A DNA stretch of 28,793 nucleotides from Acanthaster planci (taxonomy: Eukaryota; Echinodermata; Asteroidea; Valvatida; Acanthasteridae): positions 274,873-303,665 of the forward strand of contig NW_019091628.1 of the NCBI RefSeq assembly GCF_001949145.1, given 5' to 3'. The notes under the pieces were generated by a model. That model worked only from the letters and a program-made list of their open reading frames with translations. It did no database searches and was not told the origin of the DNA. Shown here piece by piece: positions 1 through 11,100 of this stretch; the first letter of the stretch is position 1; every line of letters begins with the position of its first letter. The position numbers were made by a program, and so were the translations under genes.

Positions 1-84
1 TTGTTGGGGGTAAGGGGGGGAGGTTAAAAAGGATTTGATGGATGATTTGACCGAGGAATAAAACAGGTTTTGGGCGTGACTCAC

Positions 85-189
85 AGAAATTCTGACTCCG
101 ATGTAGATCACAAGATAGATGATAGCCAACAAGATGCGAATCCGTTGACCGCCGAACCGTCGGTGAATGTACTGGGGAAGACTGTACAC
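85..189 (-). CDS. SLC5A-like coding exon 5
   Basis: A 105-base exon for residues 107-141. The RRFGGQRIR loop is the strongest family signature in the gene and is followed by a membrane helix. Acceptor gtcaaaag, donor TCT|gtgagt. The next exon lies beyond the left edge. Confidence 0.9.
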
Positions 190-2130
190 CTTTTGACACA
201 TCAAAATCAGAAAGAAAAAAAAAATGGCTTGTAAGAACCTTACGATTGACCTTTTGGTGACAGGCTTTGATAATTTAAAAAGGCAGATTTTTTTAATGAC
301 TATTTTGATGACAAAATTAAAAAAGGATTTGAAATATCAATGTAATTTAAGCAGAACTTCAATATGTAATAGGTTAATCAGTATTGTAAACTTCAACGCC
401 CTTTTTGAAAGGCGGTAGATTTCAAAGCTTACATGTACTTACATTGCTTGTTATATAGACAGGAGCAAAAACCCATCCGAGTACCAACAGAAAAGGTAAC
501 GCCTAGAGAAACACATGAATAAAAGTTTGTAAGGTTACCAACAAAGTGTTTATCTGTGCAATGATATGTGAGGAATGTTGGTGACCCCTGCTCCAAGCTT
601 CTTCTGTGTGATTTTGATCGGTTTCAAATGACTGGATAAGCCAGTCCGGACGGTTATCCCTGTGCAGATAAAACATTGGTGGAAAAGTTTGGGCACATTT
701 CAAATCAAAAATAAAGAATTAAACAAAGGCAAATGGTAAAAATGCTCACAAACACAAATTCAGATTTCCGAGCGGTGTGTGAAAAACTTTACAACAAAAT
801 GAGAGACAATTACGATCTTACAAGTATTTCGGTGGCCGCTGCTGCTAGTCCCGTGGCTGCCCCGCCCCCAGTTAGGGAGATAATCCTCTCAAAGCTCATG
901 CTGCTTGCAAACAGCGATGCTCCAATCTAACAAAGCAGGGGTATGCCCACACAGGAAAGTCTGGTCAATTACATGCTAGCCCTTCAAAGATTTTAAACTT
1001 GAGAAAACTTGTACGCCAAAGTACTGCCGAACTTTCCAAACAGAAATGACCAGCAAGTAACCAGTAAGTAGTATATGGTGGTTGAGTGGTTTTCGAGTAC
1101 TACGCTCACTGCCAAATACTGAACTGGTTAGGAGGAAACAAAGCTGGAGAACAATAACCCTGGATGATAAATGCACAACGAAGAGAAAGAAACATTCAGA
1201 TTTCAGGCGCTCCCAGTTTTGTAAGGACTCAGGAAGTCCTCCAGCTGAGTAGTTTCCAAAAACTGAAATCCTCCTTTATTCTGTAGTCTCACCTTTGTGC
1301 AAAACCTGTGGTCTCCAGCTTCAGTTCAATATTTGGCAGAGAACTTGGTACTTGAGAAGTAATTCAGTGCCAAGGACAACACTGAACCAGGACTGTATCG
1401 GAAAGTCCTGGCTGTGGCTGGCAATAAAGCACACATCTGTGGGAACCAGGTGGAGCCACAAGCAAGTGGCTAGTACAGGTGACCATGCGGCTACACAGCT
1501 AAGGCTTTTGGATAAAGCCAAATGTAAGATCTGCCTCCATGAACCACTTTCAGGGTTTATTCAAAAATAATGATTAACCATACCCCAAGCCAGGACATGC
1601 TGCGAGCTCCAAGGAAATAGCCCTCCTTACTACCTCGGTCCGTTCCCCATATTGACTGAAAAAAAAAATCGTGCATTAAAAAAATGTAAAATTGAAATTA
1701 TCAGTGATGAGCAGTAGGTGGATTCTATAGCCAACTGTCCCGGTAAATCTTGTTGGCCTATTTTGAAAAATTAATGGTTCTTTAGGTTCACAAGGGGGAA
1801 CCGAGTTCACATCGTGAAATTTTCTATATATTTCTTTGGTGTGTGATGCATCAAATGATGTATCTCTAGCAAAATGGACAAAAAACAACAATGCAAAAAC
1901 TAGACAAAATAAAAAAAAAAATTATTGTCACAGTTTAGCAAGGGCACTTTTTTCGTCAAGTTAATAATGTAACTGGTTTTTAATAAAAATGGAAAAGATG
2001 GAATGACTGGATTTAGAAATGTAGAAGTGCTTTTCAAAAGCGGACTCACAAAAGCCGCCATGAGAAGAACAAGGACTATGTAGATAACGATTGCTGTATA
2101 GTCCCAGGCGACGAGGACCAACTGCTCCAT
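85..2130 (-). CDS. SLC5A-family sodium/solute cotransporter (SGLT/SMIT-like), 5' part, five exons, runs off the left edge
   Basis: Five exons, 2050-2130, 1584-1655, 822-926, 443-502 and 85-189, encode the first 141 residues of a sodium-coupled symporter of the SLC5A (SGLT/SMIT) family, an integral plasma-membrane carrier. All four internal junctions fall between codons with GT-AG sites. Visible family landmarks are TM1 (residues about 11-27), DRGSKEGYFLGARSMSW (32-48, matching the family NRGTVGGYFLAGRSM block), GASLFAS (53-59), GGGAATGL (71-78), LGWVFAPVYI (94-103) and LPQYIHRRFGGQRIR (110-124). From memory, the last exon looks closest to SLC5A10 and SLC5A11. Start chosen at 2128-2130 because its context, gacaccATGG, is ideal; an in-frame ATG at 2179-2181 lies before a possible acceptor at 2163. 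The substrate-site segment in exon 3 is unusual (see findings). Family assignment is sure; substrate and subfamily are not. Confidence 0.88.
443..502 (-). CDS. SLC5A-like coding exon 4
   Basis: A 60-base exon for residues 87-106, a hydrophobic membrane segment containing LGWVFAPVYITSN. Acceptor ttctctag, donor AAT|gtaagt. Confidence 0.87.
822..926 (-). CDS. SLC5A-like coding exon 3 (substrate/sodium site segment)
   Basis: A 105-base exon for residues 52-86, starting IGASLFAS. Acceptor ctttgttag, donor CTT|gtaaga. E84 aligns with E102 of human SGLT1. S60 and R65 replace the residues at SGLT1 positions N78 and H83. Confidence 0.9.
1088..1356. repeat. Imperfect inverted repeat in SLC5A-like intron 2
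   Basis: A segment near 1310-1356, containing ctccagctt and a block around tatttggcag, recurs in inverted orientation at about 1088-1150. The copies share roughly 35 of 47 positions, with one 13-base insertion in the left copy and about 160 bases between arms. Probably a decayed MITE. Confidence 0.5.
1584..1655 (-). CDS. SLC5A-like coding exon 2
   Basis: A 72-base exon for residues 28-51, with the TDRGSKEGYFLGARSMSW signature of the loop into TM2. The acceptor has a run of about ten T before cag; the donor is GGG|gtatgg. Confidence 0.87.
2050..2130 (-). CDS. SLC5A-like coding exon 1
   Basis: Encodes residues 1-27, beginning MEQLVLVAWDY and covering TM1. Donor TTT|gtgagt follows a complete codon. 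A possible acceptor (tttctaccag) 33 bases before the ATG suggests a separate 5' UTR exon further right that I could not place. Confidence 0.8.
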
Positions 2131-5100
2131 GGTGTCTGCTGGCAAAGGAACAACCAACCTGGACTGGTAGAAATATGGCATGGAATACCGCAGAGGTTGT
2201 GATCAGTGCACAGTTTAGAGACAAATCTAAAGATATCCCATTACATGTACATGTAGTACCATCCAAGGATGGCTCACAAAACCACATTTTTCAAGTTTTG
2301 TTGGGGGCGAAGTAAATACTTTTGGGTGGCCAAAGTAATCAGTTGTTTCAATTCCTGGATCTGCACAGGCTGATGCATCAATAACATGCTGCAGAAGGAA
2401 AACGGGGACGGCAACTGAATTAATTTTTCACAAATATATTCATAACAGTAAGTTTTTTTACCAAACAAGAGAAACACTGTTTTAAAAATCTACTCACTCA
2501 TCGTAACATTGGAATTATTCCCTTTCTATTTTTTAAAATTCAATATTAAAAATCTACCATAAAAAGAGTTTTTAGAAATTAAAGTACATTTGGATCCATG
2601 AAAAGTAACTGCAAACGGTACATGTACATTTATACTAACAAAATGGACGCTGTCAGTTGTAACAGATTGTATTGTTTCCTGAGCCCTGAGTTTCATTTCA
2701 TTTATTTATTTTGCAGGATTAAAACACAATAAATTTACACAATTTGCAAATTTAAGAGAAACAAAATATACGTTCAAAAAGTACATACTTAGTTAAGAAT
2801 CTACACACAAAAAAGAAATTGGAATTACCACACAATTCATAGGCTTTCACACCTCTAGATCTTACAGTGTGAAAGAAAAACAGATATACGTAAGTCAACG
2901 TACAGGTGTATACATGCATATTATATTCATTTTAAAATAAACAGGAAAGTCAAGAGATTGCTGAAGTTAAATCAATACTGCATATGTTACATTCACACGC
3001 ACGTTACAGTCAAGATGAAAGAGAAACAATTATCAAATGAAACTGAACAAAAATGGAGGTGTGTGAATATGAAAACAACGCAGATGGCCCAGTTTTAAAA
3101 AAAATCTGTTAAACACGATGCAGATTACATTAGGAAGAGGCTTTTACTTTTTTTTTTAGCTTCCTGCCTTGATGAATATGAACAGGAAGCTTTATTATGA
3201 AACTGAATTTACAAGTCCTGGATTTTCCAGGAAAAAGGTTGGCACCCCCCAAAAAAAATTGACTGCAACACAATTTTGCAAGGATAAGTATAGTCATGAG
3301 CGCTTCATTCAATTTATGTTGTGCACTTGATCAAGTCACTATGATGTCGAAGGAAAGGAAGCCGCTCAGTGGAAAGTGAAACTCTACAACGAACAAAACT
3401 AATCAGGATAAATATGAAAAACAAACAGAATGTTTGACACAAAAACAAAAATATGAGAACTCTGAACAAGAAAACAAAAAACAAAAAAATGCACAGCGCC
3501 TGTCAGAGCCAGTAAAAATAAAAGGTACTGGGGAAAAAAATGTGATACTTACCAGAGGAAGAACTGATGTGGAAAGTAACTTGCTGAACAGTGACCTGGA
3601 TATGAAGGCCTTATTCTGATTATTGTGCGAGAGCCCCCCTGATTGTGCCCAAATACCACGGCCTTGAGTTTCGAGTCTGCGCTATCACTCAAAGTCATCC
3701 ACGCAACAATAAGGTCGGCGTCACAGTCTGATGGCTTCTGACTCCCATAAAAAGAGGCAATTTGCATGAAGCAGCTCTTCATAATGCAAAGACTGAATTG
3801 TCGAAGCAAAGAATGATTCCAAAGCTGACCCCGGGTATATTTTAATGCATTCATTCATCTGTCGTGCTTTGCAGGGTCGTGCATTCTAGATAAAATTCTC
3901 CAGAAAAAAATCTCATCTCTTCTTTGCAAATTTTAGCCAAGGAAAAAAAAACAGCTCAAAATATAAAGCCAGACTGAGTTAACCATCAGAACAGAATTTA
4001 ACATACAAAGCAGGTCATGATGCGTTCACTAGTGCAATGCCTTATTGATGATGGTAGGCATTCACACATGTAGAGCATACTTTTACACTACTGAATGCGG
4101 ATCAAAATGATGGCATTTTAAGGCTATTTGCATTGTGAAACCAACCACAAAAAAAGTTATATTGTTGATGCTTTCAAACACAGAGAAACCATCGTACTGA
4201 GTTTTAAGCCCAGTAATTTGCTCCTTCAAACATGTTATACAAGCAGGTTAATACTGTTTCCACTCTTGCTGTGCAGGTAAAATGCAACGCCCCAAAATGG
4301 AACATTTGTCTTTTCGAAATTCCTGTGGACAATTGATTTCCAGATCTTGTCACAAAACAACAAATAATAGCAGGGAAAGTCCATGAAAAGGGCCCCTTTT
4401 TTAATCCCACACGGTGCAACCTGTTTTCCTTTATTACTCAATTATCACAAAGACGAGTGGGTATATATTCTTGCAGGTGTTCTCCATCCAGGTGCCTGAT
4501 CAATGCAATAAAAAAAAGTAAACACTGAAATCCATGAATGCCTCCATGGGTAAAACCTCCGTCGCACATGGGATATTGCATGCAGGCAGTCGTGGACGTG
4601 CCCTAAAACAACTGCATAGGTGCGCGACCTTCATGAACAAAAGCAGAACTATTTCTGTTTCAGCAGGGTCACATTTTCACCAGCCTTCTCTTGTGGTAGG
4701 TCAATGGTGGACAGAAAGCAGTTATGCAAATGCACAATGGGAAATTTTCTTCTTACAACTCTGACCAAACAAAGAAACTCACCGACACGGTTTTACTTTG
4801 GCTTCAGTTTATTTCACTCAACAAACACCTATACTAACTTTTAAAAAATCATAGTCTTATAATTTGAAAACAAACAACAAAAACAAAAAAAATACGAAAT
4901 GAGCATTTATCAAAATTGTAGATGCAAAGTTTTCAAACGTGCAATAAAAAGTATACCCACAAATGTTGAATGCTTCACTAGGGTACAGCTGATAAAAACA
5001 GAAAGAAAAAGAAACCACTATTGCCATTTCTTTGATATGACATACGTGCATCATAACTCTTTTCAGTCATATTCCCTTCTATTCGCACATTCCTGAAATG

Positions 5101-7209
5101 GATCAGCTGTGTGTCATGCTAATTTGCCGCCCCAGGAGAGGCTGGGTGTAAGCAAGGAGGTTTCAACCATATGCAAGGTTTAATTGAGCTCAGCGATGCA
5201 ACATTACTGCACGGTGATAGTTCTCATGAAACAGTCACTTTCGTCATCCACCAGTTCCTGCTGGATCACGAGAATTGTGTGATGAACCTGTGAACTCCAA
5301 CATTTAAGTATTCGGTGAGGGTAACACCTGATTTCATTATACATAGTTTTTAATTACACATGTGTGGTTAATTAATGCTAGGTATGTGATGGAAATTTGT
5401 ATCTGTACAGTTATGACCGGACCCCATAAATATGTCTTAAGGCAAATTTTGGTCATTCGATTTTACTCCGCACAAAAAAAGAGCAAACAGAGTCCTTTGT
5501 TTTGATATATCAGCCCATGCAGCAAGATTCTTTTAAAGGCCTTTCTCTAACAAACTGCTCTGGAGACTTGTGACTCAATTTGTCGGAGTGGGTCCCATTT
5601 GAGTCACAAAATCATAATTTATAGACTGTACAAGAGAAGCTGAGGGTGCGGTGTGCTTTACGCCAGTCAGAAGGTCGAGTGTGACATGTGTGCTTATGGG
5701 AAGCGGTTGCGGTCGCTGCAGTGGCCCCCCAAGCCGCAGCCACAACTTTTGGATGCGGCGAGGCTGACATGGCGCCTTCTCCAAATTCCTTTTGTAAAAC
5801 CTGAGCCATGCGAGCAATAAGTATGACCAGGCTCTGCAAAATTGGTCAAGAATTTGTGAATGCATTCCATAACCAATCAACTCTGCCGATAGATGCAAAA
5901 CTGAATTTGCATACTTGATGGACGGTTTGAGACGATACGCAGCATCGGCAAGGATGACTACTTCACATACAAAACTGTTTAAATACTCAATTATCCAAAA
6001 GGCCTCCATTTGCTGATAGCATCTGATTGAAACACAGGCGGAATAAAACAGAAACTCAATTAAATGTAATTGGTGGCAACCTCAAAGCGACCACCACTTC
6101 TAAACTTTGTTGGGAACACAATGGATGGTGATTTGCATCACAATGGTAGCAATTTTTCGTCGTACCTGTTTGACCCCCCCTCCCCCAAAAACCAGTACTC
6201 TGAGTGCACTACTGACAGAAATCGCACAGTAGGGAATAGTTTTCCATTTTGAAAACCTGGACCAAGTTGACACTGAGGTGAGTCTGCCAACCATTTTTCA
6301 CCCTAACCACAGAACCAGATCCTGTGGGCATAAATACGTGAATACACAGGTTGAATCAGGTCCGCGTCCTTCAGCAAACTTGAGGACATCTTCACCGCAC
6401 CTTCTCTCCAGTGCTCGGCCTCCCGCTGTCAGACGCTCAAACCCTTGGACCACACTTTTAAAGACTTCAGTCTTACCCCACTCACTGGACAGAAATGTGC
6501 TTGGCACAGAAAATGCCTGCTTAGCGGAAACTGATAACCCAAAGTAAAGTGCCATGCTCTGCATGTGACTGGCGCCCAGCTGATCTCTGCTAGGCACATG
6601 AATATGCTAAGTAATATATCTGTTGGGCTCCTCTGTGTGCCTGGGCTGTACCGTTTCAGTGTATACTCGGGTGGGGAAAAGGACTACACCGTACGTCTGT
6701 ACCACAAGAGTAATAACCATACCTCATACATATTCAATTATTCACGAGTGAGAGCCCACCTCTCACTGGTCCATTCATCACCATGTGAATGTCACTTATT
6801 GCTGTTGCGCATAAGAGGTATCCGCGCACAACTGGAATAGGCTAGCGTCTGGAACTGAACAGGGAACAGTTCAGTGGAACTGCTGCCCGGGCAAAGTATG
6901 CATCTGTGAGCACTGCCTTAGCTGTGCTTCCCTCAAGCTGGACACCAACAAATGATGGCACACCTACGTACTGCCTTTCCCTTGCTCCTGAAATTTCAGT
7001 GGCAACGGAGAATGTCTGAGGTATAGCAAAACAAAAATGGTTTATTTTGGGTGGACGGTCAATTTTAGCTCCGCTCGGCATTGGATGTTGGCTACCTTGG
7101 TTTGGGAACTAGTCCTGTCAACTTCCAATACCTGAGGAAGTAAAATCAGCTATCAAACCATGTTGACTTTGTACAATGTCCTTTGGTAATTAACCCTAAA
7201 CCTCCCGGG

Positions 7210-7357
7210 TACCTTGACCAGAAACCCTGCCAGACGCGTCAATTTGAATCATTACTCAAAAGTCATTTGCCTCGCAGAGTCCACCAAGATCCGACGGGTC
7301 AACTCTGCCAAAGGCAAATAAGCCTTTTGTGAGTTAAGTTTGACCCAGATCTGGTAC
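7210..7357. repeat. Imperfect inverted repeat (hairpin)
   Basis: Arms at about 7210-7279 and 7303-7357 share blocks such as gtacc, gtcaa, atttgcct and gcagag in inverted order around a 23-base loop. An older, more diverged structure than its neighbour at 7391-7606. Confidence 0.4.
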
Positions 7358-7390
7358 ACTGAGTTCTTTAATTCATGTGAACATTACAAC

Positions 7391-7606
7391 TTGAATTCTC
7401 CATACTAAAAGCACTGTTGCTATACCTCGTGATTTGGGGCAAGCTTTTGCTTAGTTACATAAGAGACGCCTTGCACCAATACACTGTTTTCAATGGATAA
7501 GAAGGGCACAAAGGAACCAGTCCATTCCAGAGATGGTGGTCGCTATGCAAAAGCTTGCCCCAAATTCACGAGGTATAGCAACAGTGTCTTTAGTCTGGGG
7601 AATTTA
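7391..7606. mobile_element. MITE-like element with long terminal inverted repeats
   Basis: The arms 7411-7450 and 7547-7587 are reverse complements with one mismatch and one single-base indel. The pairing continues more weakly out to 7391 and 7606. The intervening 96 bases show no coding potential. The near identity of the arms suggests a recent insertion or maintenance by gene conversion. No target-site duplication was identified, so no superfamily is assigned. Confidence 0.6.
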
Positions 7607-7650
7607 AATCGTTATGTTTATGTGCAATCAGATAGCTCAGTGAACCAGAT

Positions 7651-7656
7651 TTTATT
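7651..7656 (-). promoter_or_regulatory. Candidate VBP1 polyadenylation signal
   Basis: This is the first AATAAA hexamer on the minus strand after the VBP1 stop codon, about 410 bases downstream. It would give a modest 3' UTR. Position is the only support. Confidence 0.35.
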
Positions 7657-8066
7657 CAAATTTAACTCGGAAATGGCTTATTGACAGCCCCAAAGGATCA
7701 AGCAGTGGCATTGTTCTATCATGGAACTAGTCCCCTGCGCAACAATGCCCAACAGACTTTTTCAACTGCCTTGCTTGGCTGCAACCGGCAGGGTTAGAGT
7801 TTAACCCGCTGGCCAGTGAAGGTTGCCTAATAAGCTCTATCCCATTTATGCACTTGACATTACCAAAACAGGAGAACAGCAGTTCAGATAAACATAAAAC
7901 CGGTGTGATTTTGCCCCTTTCAAAAATCAGCTTGAAGTCACTCACAATGCACAACACAAAAATTTGTGATACATATTTCAAGAGAGCTTTCAACGGTTTA
8001 GAATTGTTCCATAGGAAAAGCTGCATTCAATCCAACATGTAGAGTGGTCGGATAAAAAGGGTACAC

Positions 8067-8128
8067 CTAGCTTGCCGACTGGGCGCCTTGTCTTTTCTTT
8101 ACTCCGTAGTTGTATACGCGAGCCATGT
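8067..8128 (-). CDS. VBP1: VBP1 exon 6 (coding part)
   Basis: Residues 173-192, with MARVYNYGVKKR and a short polar tail, ending in TAG at 8067-8069. Acceptor ctcctcacag. The tail is about five residues shorter than in human. Confidence 0.9.
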
Positions 8129-11100
8129 CTGTGAGGAGAGGTTAAGGAACACCGGTGCTATAGTTGCACAAGGCTTTGTACCAACTCCGGGCAGTGTTTG
8201 CTTGTTACCTTTCCAAATCTCGGTGTCTAAGGGGGGTTCTCCTTGTCATTGCAGTTACTGATGAATAAATGTTTATCAATTACAAAAGAAGCCACTCAAA
8301 CGGAGGCTATTATGAAACCTGCCGACTTCTAGGCTCGTAAAAACTGCTAAAAAAGGATCTTCCTTCCAACACATTGGTGGTTATCGCTTCAAAATCAGGA
8401 ACAGAAGTAATGGCAGGAATTCAATTGAATGGAAATCCTCACATTACCAAGAGACAAGGTGCAGACAAATTACACATTTTATTTATGATGTTTATGGGTA
8501 CACGCTTGAGAAAAGTCAAAGAGAGAGCACATTTTGAAGCATGGATAGCTTCGTCACTTGGCAAACAGCAGTGGTATGTCATTTTGTTGAGATCTGGTAA
8601 AGTATTTCAAGCTTTATTATCAATGTCATATTTCTAACAAACTTGTAGAAACCGCCATAGAGCTGTGGATAAACCTCTATTATTAACATCTTGACAGGAT
8701 TTCACATCTTTTTCTCCTCTTGAAGTCAATTCCATAGTATAACTGATCACACAAAATTAACCATGCAAAGATAACATTTGCTCAGGAAGAGCAGGTTACC
8801 GGCTGAAACGCCAACGCAATGTCCATTCCTTCTGCTCGGTTCCCAACTGATTTTTGCTGAGAGTAACTTTCGGCATGCTAACACCATAAACTCAGGAACA
8901 GGTGTTTGGGGCAGATTTTGACGGGGCCTCTGGTTTCAAAGGATACTGACTTCTGTGGTGGTGTACTGATCCCGTAGGAAGTCCAAGTCGGTGTCTACTT
9001 GCAGGAGGCTCTCCCTGGCCGCTGACAGGTTGCTGGTTAATAGGGATTCTGCATCTTCTATGGTGTATTCTAACATCACATTGGCCTGTGGGGAGCAGAA
9101 AGAAAGCTGGTGTGAGGGTGCAAGTTTGCCGACAACAGAAAATGTGTGCAGGTATCCAGCTTAACTTTTATTACTGTGACAGTCACGGATACCAGTGGGT
9201 ACCGGCTCTCCACTGACCTTTGCTTTGTACACGGAATGGCTTTATCGCTGAAAAAGTCTGATCTCTCAAAATATTTCAGGATTTCTGACCTCAAATTGCT
9301 GGCATTTTTTGGCTGCTTTCTGGCACTTTGCACGAAAACCCAAAGCAAGATTCACATTTCAGACAGAATCTTTCTATCCCTTGCTAGCAAGTCACCACAT
9401 TTTATTGCAGTCATTGTTGAAATTTCTCTGCCAGAAATTTCCTGGATTTCTCCTTATCTTAACAATTTCACTTGGCAATTTTCTCCCAAATGGAGTCTCA
9501 AATGGAAATTTTCATCTTCATTTCATTTCAGTCACTCCAATCCCTCCAGTGACATCAATGAACGTCTAATCTCCATTCAGAAACTAGCTTCAGCCCCAGG
9601 CTTCGAAAATTCTATTCCTCTGCCCCAAAAGTAGATTTCTGCCTCTTGGAGGGCTGAGAAGGATTCAGGAAAGACTCTGGTAAGACTACTCACCCCTAGC
9701 CACAAGCACACTCTCTCAGATGGAGGTATGGACGCCTTGGCGTACACTTGGTCAGCTAATAGAAACTGTGTGTCCATCTCTTCCCCGGACCCCTGATGTC
9801 ACAGACGACAAACATTCTCGGTTACACCGGAGTATCGCGATCATTAATTGCTCTTCTTCGTCCACTGCTCATGGACAAATTTTTTGGGTCACTCTTATAA
9901 AAAGCCATTTGACGTGTTCGTTTTCTGGAAATCTACTCTTTAGATCCTTTCTCTCGATTTTTGGGGACTTGCGATTAACCCCTTCGCTACGGGGGACTGC
10001 TACTACCGCAACATTGTGTGAGGACTAGTGCATACCACGCATACACTCTATTCACCATGCAGCTGCTGGTTCAATGGGGCCTGCTGCTGGACAAACCCCT
10101 CCATTCAGGGCATGCCACAGCCCAGCAGTCGCGGCCAAAATAATCTCGCCGTGAAGGGGTTAAAGCATTTTGATGCCTAATACACCACATGAACACATAT
10201 TCTACATTTCAAGTCATTTTCACACAAGTGCAACTAAGCTTTAAAAGGCTGGTACATATGGATATACACGTACTTCAGAACAGAGAAACGTGTACAAGGA
10301 AAATGTCGGTCAAGCCCACCTGTTTACTTCGCATGTGTTGGACTATCTCCAGTGTATTTTTGATGTCTGGGATCTGGGACCTCAACCTAATACCAGCAGC
10401 AAAAATGAAATCACGACTGTAATGCAGAGTTTAAGTGGTCCCTGACATTAATTTCACTTCAGAACATGATTTGTGCAATTTTCAAGATGTATTTTTGCAT
10501 TGGGGAGATGTTAATTGATATAACGGGTTTTGATAAACATTGTATGTTCAGTGCTTGTCCGAGAGCTTGCGAAAAAATTAACATCTCCCCAAAGTAAAAA
10601 TACATCTTGAAAATAGTTCGCGGTAACCGCTGCTTCACCTAACTCGGACTGGCCAACCGACCCTGGCAAGCCCGGTGGTTGAGTGGTTAAGACGTCTGCA
10701 CTAGCAAGCAGGAGGTTGTGGGTTCGAGTCCCACCTGAGTAAGCTTGTGAATTTTTTCGCAAGCTCTCGGACAATCACTGAGCATACAGTGTTTATCAAT
10801 ATATACATTGGGTATAGGGGTAAAACCCATTATTTAAATGATTTGTGTAACTTTCTACTCTCTTCAGATGTAACGACACTGTTTGAAGCCACTGTTTAGT
10901 TAGTCGTACTGAAAAATAAACAAAGTTTGGAACCATTAATATTTTCCATACTTTTCCCAGCAAATGAAGGCCTGCTCTTGTAATGTTACTAAATGTAGCT
11001 TGCCATTCTAGGGGTTTCCTGTTTGAATCGATAACCTTAACCCTAACCCCCAGGATGTATGTAAAATCGTATTGAAAGCAGAGGATTTGGGATTGTTAGG

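Larger units (their letters stand above)
2131..7650. other. Intergenic stretch with no supportable gene
   Basis: It lies between the start of the SLC5A-like gene and the 3' end of VBP1, and probably includes the SLC5A promoter and 5' UTR. Open frames exist, the longest being 144 codons on the minus strand at 5575-6009, but none shows a family motif I recognise. It holds A/T-rich homopolymer runs, a C-run at 6174-6185, and the inverted repeats at 7210-7357 and 7391-7606 described separately. Confidence 0.6.

Noticed and set aside
733-930. Plus-strand open frame of 65 codons
   Set aside because: It is antisense to the well-supported SLC5A-like exon 3 on the minus strand.
976-1176. Minus-strand frame first considered as SLC5A exon 2 because of a loose match to the NRG...LAGR block
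   Set aside because: The true 72-base exon at 1584-1655 matches far better and has proper splice sites.
2320-2388. Possible extra 5' exon of the SLC5A-like gene (23 codons, acceptor ttccttctgcag, donor AAA|gtattt)
   Set aside because: The frame and phase would fit, but the peptide resembles no SLC5A N terminus and the ATG at 2128-2130 has an ideal context.
5575-6009. 144-codon minus-strand open frame as a gene
   Set aside because: No motif in this frame; the more protein-like frame there (5612-5839) is different and is listed only as a finding.
9146-9634. Plus-strand open frame of 162 codons
   Set aside because: It lies entirely within VBP1 intron 4 on the opposite strand, has no recognised motif and is of low complexity (Ser/Phe/Leu rich). 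It is probably chance.
10668-10740. Functional tRNA gene
   Set aside because: The Pol III boxes and T-arm are good, but there is no acceptor stem and no clean anticodon arm, so it was called a tRNA-derived repeat.
10511-10774. Minus-strand open frame containing SGGTRTHNLLLAS and LTTQPPGLP
   Set aside because: It is the antisense translation of the tRNA-derived repeat, a familiar false protein in invertebrate annotations.
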